Assembly: GCA_946902875.1 (NCBI GenBank)
Contig: OX336348.1
Location: 14,099,741-14,163,740 of the forward strand
Length of the DNA stretch: 64,000 bases
Source: Nematopogon swammerdamellus
Lineage: Eukaryota > Arthropoda > Insecta > Lepidoptera > Adelidae
Direction: 5' to 3'
Shown here: piece by piece, positions 50,457 through 61,800 of the stretch
How positions within the stretch are numbered: position 1 is the first letter of the stretch
Layout of the letters: each line of letters starts with the position of its first letter
Program-made: the position numbers and the translations under genes
Notes under the pieces: model-generated
Seen by the model: only the letters and a program-made list of their open reading frames with translations
Told to the model about the DNA's origin: nothing
Database searches by the model: none

Positions 50457-51114
50457 TACACGGTGAACAAAAAACCTGTCGAACACCCGAAGGCAGGAAG
50501 TACAGTTTCAGATACTGAATTGGATAGGCTAGTTTTTTTTTCGAAATTTATATGAAAATATGCCCTTTTTCAATTATTCCTAAGTATCAAGATGCCTTTA
50601 AATAACTAAATTATGTCTGAATGCCATCATAACAGTGATGTGAAGTTAAACCCATAATATGTCTTAAGCACGTGATATCAGTTTTCTAGGTAACTACCTA
50701 GGTAATATTCTACAACTTATTAGTTATACAAAATAATAGTTTGTTGCACACTAACAGACCTCAAAGCACTTACCGACTTCATTTTCAGTACAGAAGACAA
50801 AAAATATTAAAATCGGCAAATTATTTTACAAAGAATTTCACTAAAGACATAAGAACACGCTATCTGCCTTCACTTCAATGCCGACTCAAGATAATAATTT
50901 ATGACACTAGCGGCGAGCCGCGCCGCCGCGCCGCCGCCGCCGCGCCTCCTAGAGAATTTTGCATTAGAATTAAAAGGTCGTGATAAAAATTATATTTTTT
51001 AATTGAAAAATTTTGTCCGAATTAAAAAACAAAAACTAGCCTATCCGATTCAGTATCTGAAACTGTACTTCCTGCCTTCGGGTGTTCGACAGGTTTTTTG
51101 TTCACCGTGTATAT
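50457..51114. mobile_element. MITE with TIRs of about 80 bp (ACACGGTGAACAAAAAACCT)
   Basis: The left end TACACGGTGAACAAAAAACC ... CAGTTTCAGATACTGAATTG is complementary to the right end finishing GGTTTTTTGTTCACCGTGTA. TA at both borders fits Tc1/mariner. The interior is AT-rich apart from GCCGCGCCGCCGCGCCGCCG near 50917. Non-coding. Confidence 0.85.
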
Positions 51115-51779
51115 ATATGAAATATTCTTATAACTCGAGAACCACTTCATCAATTTACATACGATTTTTACTGTTACTTTTCGTTACTTCTCAGGATTGT
51201 TTTAAGCTATCAATCACAACGCTACGTTATCGGTGGCTTGAGCTGTGACGTCACGCGAAAAATTTAAATTTTGGCTCTTCAGATATTTAACTTTATCTCC
51301 AAATGTATGACATTTTGAGGAAAATGAATAGTTTTGTGCACAACTACATAAGAGTACCTATATTGTTAATTTTTTTCAGAATTTTCAAACAACCCTTAAT
51401 AGGTTAAAGTTCGGCGACAAAAGTGCAGTTTTTTGTCAACTTTTAAACGAAATATTTGTTAAAGTAAACTTATTAATTATAGCAAAGTTATATATTTTTG
51501 AAATTGCCTTAACAATACCTACAAAATGACATGACATTTGATTTATTTAAAAAAACAAAAAATATTTTTGGTTTACATTTTGGGGTACCCTGTACTTTCC
51601 ACAGGACTATTAGACAAACTTATCTATAATATATCTAGCGGCAAAAATTACACGTAATTTGGCGTCAGTTTCATCGAAATCGGTTCAGTAGGTCCGGAGA
51701 TATCTGCGTGTGACAGACAGACACCAGAGCGATCCAATAAGGGTCCCTTTTTTCGCATTTTGCGACGGGACCCTAAAAC
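51115..51779. other. Gene-free intron 4 DNA
   Basis: Includes CGAAATCGGTTCAGTAGGTC, TGACAGACAGACACCAGAG and ATAAGGGTCCC, part of the moth repeat also seen at 36425-36625. No ORF. Confidence 0.45.
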
Positions 51780-51985
51780 TTACTAAAGAAAACTGTGAAA
51801 TAAAAAAACTATTTAAAAATATATAAAAACCGCCTTCAAAAATGTATGAAAAAAAATATCCAACCCTGGATTTGAAGGCGGTGCGCGGTGGTGCTATAGC
51901 AAGCAAAAATAACCGACCGCCTTCAACTCTAGGGTTCGATTTTTTTTATTTCATACATTTTTGAAGGTGGTTTTTATATTTTTTT
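51780..51985. repeat. Foldback-like repeat, copy 2
   Basis: ACCGCCTTCAAAAATGTATG and CATACATTTTTGAAGGTGGT face each other, with TTGAAGGCGGTGCGCGGTGG and CCGACCGCCTTCAACTCTAG between. Same family as 29437-29612. Confidence 0.7.
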
Positions 51986-52116
51986 TAATACTTTTTTTTC
52001 CACAAAAACAATTCCTTACTTCTGTTTAGAACTTTAAAAAAATATTTTATAGGGGGTGCTCTGCCTGCATCCCCACAAAAATTCCGGAGCACAGCCAAAT
52101 TCGGCCCCTATGATAA

Positions 52117-52410
52117 CACGACCGCATAGCAGCCTCGGCTGTGTTCTCCTCTAGACCAGTATATCCAGCAATCCAGTGAAGTCTCCGGTATGGTACATAC
52201 CTTCTCCGAGGTGATATTGGCTTTGGCCCTTCCGACTCAGCCATACTGGATTACATAATGAAAAAAAACAAAAACCGTGCCAAGGTGAGAGGTTGCTTGC
52301 TAGCCTGTAGCCCTTTCGCACGGCACCTTGTGCTTGCCTCTTAGTCGCCTTTTACGACATTAACAGGAAGTGATGCCATGGGACTATTCTTTTTACGTAC
52401 CGACCCCACA
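52117..52410. mobile_element. SINE B fragment (+) followed by SINE C fragment (-)
   Basis: 52117-52265: GACCGCATAGCAGCCTCGGC to CATACTGGATTACATAA. 52271-52410: reverse SINE C, with GCCAAGGTGAGAGG, CTTAGTCGCCTTTTACGAC, GGGACTATTCTTTTTACG and TACCGACCCCACA. Confidence 0.72.
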
Positions 52411-52415
52411 AAGTT

Positions 52416-52915
52416 AGGGTTGCCATCCGTCTGGCTTTCCCCGGACAGGGTAAGGATTTTTAGGGTGACCGGGGAAGTCCGGGCGAGTTTGAAAGTGTAT
52501 GCAATCGCTTTAACCACTGAAGAAAAGAAGATAAATTCTCACGATCTCAGTGTCCCAGTGAGGAGTTGTATAGGGAACTGCTGAAAATTGCAGAATTCGT
52601 TTTCTGTATTCCCGGCCACAATGCTAACGTCGAACGGATATTTTAATCGCCGCTCAATGGACCGACTAAAGAAACAAAATAATCTTAGAAACAGTTAACA
52701 GTATAGTCATGAAAAAATATAACTTCAGGAAGTACAGTTGCACGGAGTTCTATCAATACATCTCCAAACAAAAAAATCTCTTTGGTTTCTTAATTACCTG
52801 CATAATATAATGGAAAAATTATTACATTTTTATTTTGTGTCCGGGTTTTTGTCCAAAATGTCAGGGGTTTTAGATTTTCTTGTCTTAATTTTACCAACAT
52901 GGAGATGGCAACCCT
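52416..52915 (+). mobile_element. hAT remnant with transposase C-terminus
   Basis: TIRs AGGGTTGCCATCC and GG(A)GATGGCAACCCT. The interior frame at about 52563-52650 reads L-L-K-I-A-E-F-V-F-C-I-P-G-H-N-A-N-V-E-R-I-F, the hAT C-terminal dimerisation motif, then stops. A TSD is not clear. It ends 90 bases before the first exon 5 copy. Confidence 0.75.
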
Positions 52916-53004
52916 ACACACAGTGCACTTCAGTACAGTCTACTTCATGTCTGAGATGTATTTCTATTTATTAAAACGCACTTACTCCCTTTGTGGTTGG
53001 ACAG

Positions 53005-53127
53005 TGCGAGCGTTGCCCGCGCTCGTTCTACCACCGCACGGACCTGCAGGCGCACAACAACAACGTGCACGAGCGGAGATACCTCTACCGCTGCAACCTG
53101 CCGACATGCCAGGCCACGTACGCCAAG
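53005..53127 (+). CDS. ZAD-C2H2 gene, exon 5, first of seven tandem copies (finger 5, start of finger 6)
   Basis: Acceptor GGTTGGACAG|TGC, donor AAG|GTACTC, 41 codons, phase 0. It encodes finger 5 (C-E-R-C, 12 residues, H-N-N-N-V-H) and the Cys pair of finger 6 (C-N-L-P-T-C-Q-A-T-Y-A-K). The His pair of finger 6 comes from exon 6, so T-Y-A-K|T-S-S-V-R-K-H restores C-x4-C-x12-H-x4-H. Any of copies 1-6 could be spliced between exons 4 and 6 with the same result. The long frames in the other two phases and on minus are by-products of the repeat. Confidence 0.87.
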
Positions 53128-54069
53128 GTACTCTTACTGCACCCCATCTTCTTTGTGGTTGGACAGTGCGAGCGTTGCCCGCGCTCGTTCTACCACCGCA
53201 CGGACCTGCAGACGCATAACAACAACGTGCACGAGCGGAGATACCTCTACCGCTGCAACCTGCCGACATGCCAGGCCACGTACGCCAAGGTACTCTTACT
53301 GCACCCCATCTTCTTTGTGGTTGGACAGTGCGAGCGTTGCCCGCGCTCGTTCTACCACCGCACGGACCTGCAGGCGCACAACAACAACGTGCACGAGCGG
53401 AGATACCTCTACCGCTGCAACCTGCCGACATGCCAGGCCACGTACGCCAAGGTACTCTTACTGCACCCCGTCTTCTTTGTGGTTGGACAGTGCGAGCGTT
53501 GCCTGCGCTCGTTCTACCACCGCACGGACCTGCAGGCGCACAACAACAACGTGCACGAGCGGAGATACCTCTACCGCTGCAACCTGCCGACATGCCAGGC
53601 CACGTACGCCAAGGTACTCTTACTGCACCCCATCTTCTTTGTGGTTGGACAGTGCGAGCGTTGCCCGCGCTCCTTCTGCCACCGCACGGACCTGCAGGCG
53701 CACAACAACAACGTGCACGAGCGGAGATACCTCTACCGCTGCAACCTGCCGACATGCCAGGCCACGTACGCCAAGGTACTCTTACTGCACCCCGTCTTCT
53801 TTGTGGTTGGACAGTGCGAGCGTTGCCCGCGCTCGCTCTACCACCGCACGGACCTGCAGGCGCACAACAACAACGTGCACGAGCGGAGATACCTCTACCG
53901 CTGCAACCTGCCGACATGCCAGGCCACGTACGCCAAGGTACTCTTACTGCACCCCGTCTTCTTTGTGGTTGGACAGTGCGAGCGTTGCCCGCGCTCGCTC
54001 TACCACCGCACGGACCTGCAGGCGCACAACAACAACGTGCACGAGCGGAGATACCTCTACCGCTGCAAC
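53128..54069 (+). repeat. Six further tandem copies of exon 5 (162-bp unit)
   Basis: Exon copies start at 53167, 53329, 53491, 53653, 53815 and 53977, spaced exactly 162 bp (123 exon + 39 intron-like). 162 and 39 are multiples of three and the spacer has no stop, so the whole array is one open frame with V-L-L-L-H-P-(I/V)-F-F-V-V-G-Q between copies. Copies differ at few sites: A to T at finger helix position 6 in copy 2, P to L in copy 4, Y to C in copy 5, F to L in copies 6 and 7. Copy 7 stops at 54069, where a SINE C insertion zone begins. A 39-base intron is too short for normal splicing. Confidence 0.92.
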
Positions 54070-54077
54070 GTAACGTA

Positions 54078-54419
54078 CATTCACACATACATGTACCGCA
54101 CACGCTGTATCCCGACAATCGGACTATGCAGAGTAGTCGCGTGTTGTGCTGCAGTTACTCTTGTAAATTACAGCACAACAACCACCACGTTTAGCAGAGT
54201 ATTCGGACAGGACACTCGTAACTATCAAGCGGCAAGTGAGGTACATACAACCCACCCGCTGCGTGACTCGGTGGAAGGACCGCGCCAAGGTGAGAGGTGG
54301 CTGGACTGTCGCCCTCTAGTACGGCATCTTGTCCATATCCCTTAGTCGCATTTCACGGCATGCACGGGGAGAGATGCAGTGGGGCGATTCTTTTTTAAAT
54401 ACCGGACCCGCACGGTACA
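54078..54419 (-). mobile_element. SINE family C, full length
   Basis: On minus: head GTACCGTGCGGGTCCGGTA ... TGCATGCCGTGAAATGCGAC, body CACCTCTCACCTTGGCGC, and tail ...CGGTACATGTATGTGTGAATG. It truncates the seventh exon 5 copy. Confidence 0.8.
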
Positions 54420-54934
54420 CAACTGATGTCCTGCTCTGTGTAAAAAGTATCCGGAATTTATCATTTAAACATAGAATGTGTTAAAAATATCGCCATATTT
54501 TTTGTTCCCATGTGTTGGTAGCGCGGAAGAATTACCGCGCGGAATTTGAGCGCAATCTGTGACTCGGCTTTTTTTTTATACTTACAGTTTTTGTTAAGCC
54601 TCTTCCACTCGTAGTGACGTCATGCGCTGAGCGGAATGGTGAGCGGGGACAGGGGCGCCGCCCCCCCCGTTTCCTCTTTACTAGAGCGGGATGGAATCGC
54701 CACACGGCGCTTACGATAAAAGAAAGCGGATGTGAATAGCGCGCAAATCGTTTTTATTTTAATAAGTATGAAACATTATAGTTTTGTGAATTTTTCAACT
54801 ACTCACTAAAGAATATAAAATTGTATTTGGAGAAAAATTATAAATTGCAGCAAAAAAATAGAGGTTTGTTTGGATTTTTCTTTTCTATCGAGCGAAGTTA
54901 AAAAACTTGCTGTTTCAACGTGGAGGTTCACTAA
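54420..54934. other. Gene-free intron 5 DNA
   Basis: Includes GACAGGGGCGCCGCCCCCCC near 54650 and AT-rich sequence. No recognised feature. Confidence 0.4.
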
Positions 54935-55600
54935 AGATCAAATCAAATAAAAAAAACGTTTATTGCACGTAAAGTTGTACAGAAGGTAGCACTTAATGCC
55001 TATGGCATTTTCCGCCAGCCTACCCTTTTTTACATATAAAAGCCAGGGTAGGTGCAACAAAACAGTCTTAAATGATAGAAAAATTGAAAATCAAAAATGT
55101 ATATATATACATATAATACATACATATAAATAACCATATAGTATCCATAGTAAATGTATAGGAAGGGTTTCCATAAAAATAAAAAAAAAAGGGGGGGAAG
55201 GTGTGGATCTAAGCTGCGATGGCTTCACCGAACATATCCGGGCCCATCGGCAGTAGAGGAGGGTATTAATCGAGGTCGGGACTAGCGAGCATATACAAAA
55301 TAAAACTCCGACAATAAATATTATGAATTTCCTAACTCAGAAACCAGGGACACGGAAGAAGGAGATAAGGTTGAGGTTTGAGGAGATGATCCTGTCGATT
55401 GAAAACGTAGAACATTCCCTATACTTATCTTTAATCACTAAATGCTTGTAAAAATGATTATGGAAAAAAAAGCACTGCGAAGTTTCTTACCGGTTCTTCT
55501 TCGTGGGTGTAATCGAATCGGATAGAACAAATTGTAACAAATTCGAGTACAGACATGCTGTCTAATGAATGCTTAATAAACAAAAATACAACAACAATAT
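54935..55600 (-). pseudogene. Probable LINE 3' UTR with TTTGA tail
   Basis: AAGATCAAATCAAATAAAAAAAACG looks like a reversed microsatellite tail, followed by a non-coding stretch (CTTAATGCCTATGGCATTTT) typical of L2/CR1-type 3' ends. No protein frame remains. Confidence 0.3.
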
Positions 55601-56489
55601 ACAATAACTTTCCATATGTCTGCATCAATCCTATGGTACTAATCCGGCCTTCGTCACTCGCTCAAGGTCGCGCGTTAAATGCCTACCGCTTGGCGTGTCG
55701 GTTAATGCACAAGTAACAGTGGGCTGCCCCTATCCAGCCAGAGCGAGCGCGCGGCGCGCGCATCTACTACGTTTCGTTTCGAAATCACGAAATCATTAGA
55801 AATGTCGAAATCACGTCATTATTGTGCAGCATTTTGATTTATTTCTAGTAATTTATTTATTCATATTAGTAGGAGGTCATAGATTTAAAATAATATTATC
55901 ATATTGCCAATAACATTAGTTAGATGACGCCAAACAGCGTGGTATGTATGGCCTAATTCGTATAAGGATAGAAATAGAACATTCATTAGTTATCTGTCTC
56001 TCAATGTGGGTTTTATACAATAAAAAACACAAATAAAACAATAGGTACATTGTAGATGATCATTAAATTTATTGATCAAACAAAACTATCACTGGAAGGT
56101 TGCACGCGTCCATGTGAGAAACTAATTGTTACGCTAATGCATGCTTGAATTTGTTCGCATGAATTTGCCGTAGCTAATATCGTATCGTTGGTAGGTATCA
56201 TCTTCATTTTATTCCTCACAAAAAGACAGCCAAAGACACAGCCCTTACACGCGCTGAACGACGCGCTTTCGAGATAGAGTTACGCGACAGAAAGAGAAGC
56301 GAAATGTAGGTGGTTATCGTGGTTAGGCATGCAGCTTTGTGCGAGTCAATTTGTACTTTATCGCGTCGTCGCAGAGTAGCTATTTCTTTGTGAGTGTTTG
56401 TACAGAGAAGCTTCTGTACGGAGTACTCTTTTCTATTCTGTGACTAGAGGCTTAATCATACTTCTGATGGCTTTGCGATTTTTACAATG
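55601..56489. other. Gene-free intron 5 DNA
   Basis: A GC-rich patch near 55735-55765 (GCGAGCGCGCGGCGCGCGC) and mixed sequence, including GTTACGCGACAGAAAGAGAA near 56278. No ORF or known repeat was identified. Confidence 0.4.
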
Positions 56490-56768
56490 ACCGTTCAACT
56501 GTTGTAACCTGACCATGATTGCCATTCCAAACTGTAAAACTGTAGCTCCCTTCCCTTCTTACCTTACTAGGTGGTAGGGTTTTAACCCGTCCAGGTTGGT
56601 ACCACCGCACGAATGAAACGTCGGTCAAAACGGCTATGTGAATAGTTCGTGTTGGCCGTCCAGTATATTATAGCCGGCATTAAGCACTGACATGGCACTT
56701 AGTTCACCATGGTGTTATGGACTGACATCACGGATATTGTAGGTGAGGAAGCCAACTGTGTCAGTTAA
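56490..56768 (+). mobile_element. SINE A, head degraded
   Basis: AACCTGACCATGATTGCCATTCC in place of the 5S-like part, then CTTACCTTACTAGGTGGTAG through GTTATGGACTGACATCACGG and a short poly(A). Confidence 0.75.
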
Positions 56769-56819
56769 AAAAAATTTGTAGCAAGTGTATGCCTGACGAA
56801 AGTAGTTTATCACAAATAC

Positions 56820-57085
56820 AACAGGCATAAGGACAAGATGCCGTGCATTAGGGCGACAGGCTAGCCACCTCTCACCTTGGCACTGTCCTTCCACGGAGTC
56901 GTGCAGCAGGTGGGTCTTCATGCCTTACTTCCTGCTTGATAGTTTATCTTGTCCTAATACATTGTTAAACATGGCGGTCGGTGTTGTGCTGAAATTAACA
57001 AGAGTATTTGCAGCACAACACCGATTACTCTGCTTACCCCGATTGTCGAGATACAGCGTGCGGTATGAATGAATGAACAAATACA
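56820..57085 (+). mobile_element. SINE C body without head
   Basis: Starts ACAGGCATAAGGACAAGATGCC and keeps CACCTCTCACCTTGGCAC, GGTCGGTGTTGTGCTG and a GAATGAATGA tail. It ends about 35 bases before exon 6. Confidence 0.75.
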
Positions 57086-57120
57086 AATTGTGAATCTAAC
57101 GAAAATAAAAATTTCCACAG

Positions 57121-57228
57121 ACATCATCGGTGAGAAAGCATCTCCGTAATTTGCACGGCGTACCGCGCGACCAGCAGGGCAAGATACTGAGGATCTCCGT
57201 GCAGAGTACACCGACTCACCTCGCTTGA
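57121..57228 (+). CDS. ZAD-C2H2 gene, exon 6 (end of finger 6, C-terminus)
   Basis: Acceptor AAAATTTCCACAG|ACA, 35 codons, TGA at 57226. It begins T-S-S-V-R-K-H-L-R-N-L-H, giving the two His of finger 6, and ends G-K-I-L-R-I-S-V-Q and T-H-L-A. The exact C-x4-C-x12-H-x4-H obtained on joining exon 5 is strong evidence for this exon, which is too short to stand out as a reading frame. The 3' UTR runs into a SINE B at 57279; no AATAAA was seen before it. Confidence 0.85.
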   Translation, partial: TSSVRKHLRNLHGVPRDQQGKILRISVQSTPTHLA

Positions 57229-57278
57229 ACGTACCGCTCGCTATTAAGCCCCGACGGACACGGAGACTCCATTTCTGA

Positions 57279-57915
57279 GCGGCGGGTGGCCGAGTGGTTT
57301 GGGCATCGGCTTCTCATGCGAGAGGTCCGAGGTTCGAATCCGGTCGGCGCGGCGTGTACCAATGAGTTTTTTCTGACGAAAAAAATTTACGTGCATACCT
57401 ACACCTGCTGCTTCACCGTTCGGAACCGGTGTAAAACTGTAGGTCCTGTAGCTTGCTACTGGAGTGCGAGCAGGTGGCAGACATAAGGTCGAAGGAGCTG
57501 GGAGGCCCTACTACACTTCGAGAGGCGTGCCAAGATCCAAAGAGAGGGTGTGCCGCCACCTGGAAGAACTCGGCTGGTTGGAGTGAGGCCGTAGGATGCG
57601 CAAAGGGCCTGCAATGGAGTGGGCTTAAGCGCGGAGAACGAGTCCGAACAACAACAACAACAACCTGTAGGTGCCTTCCCTTGCCCCTTACTAGGTGGTA
57701 GGCTCAAATTGTAGCCGACTGGGTTGGTACAACCGTACTGCATGTAAGATGGCCGCATAGCAGCCTCGGTTTTGTTCTCCTCTAGTCCAGTATAGCCAGC
57801 AATCCAGGGAAGTCTCCGGTATGGCACTTATCTTCTCGGAGGTGATATTGGCTGGTCGGAGCATGTGCTTTGGCCCCTCCGACTCAACCACCCATACCGG
57901 ATTACATAAAAAAAA
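57279..57915 (+). mobile_element. SINE family B, full length, with a LINE-tail insert
   Basis: GCGGCGGGTGGCCGAGTGG (A box) and GAGGTTCGAATCCGG (B box) head; ends ACCGGATTACAT plus poly(A). At about 57436-57664 a non-SINE segment (CTACTGGAGTGCGAGCAGG ... AACAACAACAACAAC) is flanked by repeated CTGTAGGT and interrupts the body. It is the 3' end of an unidentified LINE. Confidence 0.85.
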
Positions 57916-57923
57916 CGGAACAA

Positions 57924-58795
57924 CCCGGATGCCGGACCACGGTTCGGATTCCACTTTAAACTGTAGGTCCCTTCCCTTCTTATCTTACTACGGCCGGATT
58001 GGTACCACCGCACTGAGCGAAACGTCGGTCGAGACGGCTATGTAAATAGTTCGTGTTTTCCGTCCAGTTCAGTGTAGCCGACGTGAAATGAAGGGAAGCG
58101 CTGACACGGCACCTAGTTCACCCGGTGTTATGGGCTGACATCACGGATGCTGTAGGTGATGTTCAGTTCAGTTCAGTTCAATTTATTGGTTCAATTGAGT
58201 ATTTTTTACAGTGTAACAGACAATGTAGCACTTAATACTATAGAATATGTCATTTTTTCTATTTTAAAGTGGTTTATAATTTGTATACAAATTATGTGTG
58301 AGAAAGAGAGATATTTTGTAAACAAAATTAAAATTTAATTGAGTCATAAAATTTCTTAAATAATAATAATTTAAAACATAGTCACAATAAACATAAAATC
58401 GATTAAAATACATGAACTAAAAATTCATTAATACTATAAAATATGTCTTCTAATAAAATAGATTTTACAGATTTTCTAAATCGTGGCAGCGGTAGGGTTC
58501 TCAGTTCATGTGGTAAGTGATTATAAAGTTTAATCTTCAAGTAGTCGGCCTGTTGTTGAGCTCGGGCCAGATGAGTTTTTGGCAGTACATAATGTTGCCT
58601 TGACCTAGTCGGATATTGGTGGACCATGGCATGCGTAACAAGATTTTTACTTTGTCTGTGGATATGTATAACACATTCCAATATGTACTGAGCCGAAAGT
58701 GTCAGTATTTTTTCCTTTTTGAAGTAGCTGCGACAAGAGAAAATTTTATGTAGCCAACCGTTTCAGTTTCCATAAAAAAAAATATATGTAATATT
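57924..58795 (+). mobile_element. SINE A split by a LINE 3' end
   Basis: SINE A body at 57940-58160 stops at CTGTAGGTGATG and resumes as TAGCCAACCGTTTCAGTTTC near 58751. The insert 58161-58750 is a minus-strand LINE end with TGAAC microsatellite tail (TTCAGTTCAGTTCAG at its left) and a protein fragment at 58403-58681 (H-Q-Y-P-T-R, Y-L-K-I-K-L-Y-N-H-L-P-H-E-L, F-R-K-S-V-K-S-I-L-L), as in CR1/L2-type C-termini. Confidence 0.78.
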
Positions 58796-58816
58796 TAAAC
58801 ATAAAATGCCGTCCAA

Positions 58817-61800
58817 AAATGTAGCCGCCCACACGGAGACTCGACTCCGCGCCGCCGCGACCATCTTCGCAGGCGTCGCAGTGTGTGTGCACGCACATAC
58901 AGTGTCTATACTGCCCTCATAAGTAAAAATGTAGCCGCCCACACGGAGACTCGACTCCGCGCCGCCGCGACCATCTTCGCAGGCGTCGCAGTGTGTGTGC
59001 ACGCACATACAGTGTCTATACTGCCCTCATAAGTAAAAATGTAGCCGCCCACACGGAGACTCGACTCCGCGCCGCCGCGACCATCTTCGCAGGCGTCGCA
59101 GTGTGTGTGCACGCACATACAGTGTCTATACTGCCCTCATAAGTAAAAATGTAGCCGCCCACACGGAGACTCGACTCCGCGCCGCCGCGACCATCTTCGC
59201 AGGCGTCGCAGTGTGTGTGCACGCACATACAGTGTCTATACTGCCCTCATAAGTAAAAATGTAGCCGCCCACACGGAGACTCGACTCCGCGCCGCCGCGA
59301 CCATCTTCGCAGGCGTCGCAGTGTGTGTGCACGCACATACAGTGTCTATACTGCCCTCATAAGTAAAAATGTAGCCGCCCACACGGAGACTCGACTCCGC
59401 GCCGCCGCGACCATCTTCGCAGGCGTCGCAGTGTGTGTGCACGCACATACAGTGTCTATACTGCCCTCATAAGTAAAAATGTAGCCGCCCACACGGAGAC
59501 TCGACTCCGCGCCGCCGCGACCATCTTCGCAGGCGTCGCAGTGTGTGTGCACGCACATACAGTGTCTATACTGCCCTCATAAGTAAAAATGTAGCCGCCC
59601 ACACGGAGACTCGACTCCGCGCCGCCGCGACCATCTTCGCAGGCGTCGCAGTGTGTGTGCACGCACATACAGTGTCTATACTGCCCTCATAAGTAAAAAT
59701 GTAGCCGCCCACACGGAGACTCGACTCCGCGCCGCCGCGACCATCTTCGCAGGCGTCGCAGTGTGTGTGCACGCACATACAGTGTCTATACTGCCCTCAT
59801 AAGTAAAAATGTAGCCGCCCACACGGAGACTCGACTCCGCGCCGCCGCGACCATCTTCGCAGGCGTCGCAGTGTGTGTGCACGCACATACAGTGTCTATA
59901 CTGCCCTCATAAGTAAAAATGTAGCCGCCCACACGGAGACTCGACTCCGCGCCGCCGCGACCATCTTCGCAGGCGTCGCACTGTGTGTGCACGCACATAC
60001 AGTGTCTATACTGCCCTCATAAGTAAAAATGTAGCCGCCCACACGGAGACTCGACTCCGCGCCGCCGCGACCATCTTCGCAGGCGTCGCAGTGTGTGTGC
60101 ACGCACATACAGTGTCTATACTGCCCTCATAAGTAAAAATGTAGCCGCCCACACGGAGACTCGACTCCGCGCCGCCGCGACCATCTTCGCAGGCGTCGCA
60201 GTGTGTGTGCACGCACATACAGTGTCTATACTGCCCTCATAAGTAAAAATGTAGCCGCCCACACGGAGACTCGACTCCGCGCCGCCGCGACCATCTTCGC
60301 AGGCGTCGCAGTGTGTGTGCACGCACATACAGTGTCTATACTGCCCTCATAAGTAAAAATGTAGCCGCCCACACGGAGACTCGACTCCGCGCCGCCGCGA
60401 CCATCTTCGCAGGCGTCGCAGTGTGTGTGCACGCACATACAGTGTCTATACTGCCCTCATAAGTAAAAATGTAGCCGCCCACACGGAGACTCGACTCCGC
60501 GCCGCCGCGACCATCTTCGCAGGCGTCGCAGTGTGTGTGCACGCACATACAGTGTCTATACTGCCCTCATAAGTAAAAATGTAGCCGCCCACACGGAGAC
60601 TCGACTCCGCGCCGCCGCGACCATCTTCGCAGGCGTCGCAGTGTGTGTGCACGCACATACAGTGTCTATACTGCCCTCATAAGTAAAAATGTAGCCGCCC
60701 ACACGGAGACTCGACTCCGCGCCGCCGCGACCATCTTCGCAGGCGTCGCAGTGTGTGTGCACGCACATACAGTGTCTATACTGCCCTCATAAGTAAAAAT
60801 GTAGCCGCCCACACGGAGACTCGACTCCGCGCCGCCGCGACCATCTTCGCAGGCGTCGCAGTGTGTGTGCACGCACATACAGTGTCTATACTGCCCTCAT
60901 AAGTAAAAATGTAGCCGCCCACACGGAGACTCGACTCCGCGCCGCCGCGACCATCTTCGCAGGCGTCGCAGTGTGTGTGCACGCACATACAGTGTCTATA
61001 CTGCCCTCATAAGTAAAAATGTAGCCGCCCACACGGAGACTCGACTCCGCGCCGCCGCGACCATCTTCGCAGGCGTCGCAGTGTGTGTGCACGCACATAC
61101 AGTGTCTATACTGCCCTCATAAGTAAAAATGTAGCCGCCCACACGGAGACTCGACTCCGCGCCGCCGCGACCATCTTCGCAGGCGTCGCAGTGTGTGTGC
61201 ACGCACATACAGTGTCTATACTGCCCTCATAAGTAAAAATGTAGCCGCCCACACGGAGACTCGACTCCGCGCCGCCGCGACCATCTTCGCAGGCGTCGCA
61301 GTGTGTGTGCACGCACATACAGTGTCTATACTGCCCTCATAAGTAAAAATGTAGCCGCCCACACGGAGACTCGACTCCGCGCCGCCGCGACCATCTTCGC
61401 AGGCGTCGCAGTGTGTGTGCACGCACATACAGTGTCTATACTGCCCTCATAAGTAAAAATGTAGCCGCCCACACGGAGACTCGACTCCGCGCCGCCGCGA
61501 CCATCTTCGCAGGCGTCGCAGTGTGTGTGCACGCACATACAGTGTCTATACTGCCCTCATAAGTAAAAATGTAGCCGCCCACACGGAGACTCGACTCCGC
61601 GCCGCCGCGACCATCTTCGCAGGCGTCGCAGTGTGTGTGCACGCACATACAGTGTCTATACTGCCCTCATAAGTAAAAATGTAGCCGCCCACACGGAGAC
61701 TCGACTCCGCGCCGCCGCGACCATCTTCGCAGGCGTCGCAGTGTGTGTGCACGCACATACAGTGTCTATACTGCCCTCATAAGTAAAAATGTAGCCGCCC

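Noticed and set aside
52982..54118. Long ORFs in the other phases and on the minus strand over the exon 5 array
   Set aside because: The unit length of 162 bp keeps every phase open. Only the phase with canonical C2H2 spacing and matching splice sites is supported.
57279..57355. Functional tRNA-Ser/Leu gene
   Set aside because: A and B boxes are good, but the sequence continues into a SINE body and the same unit recurs at 25426-25820.
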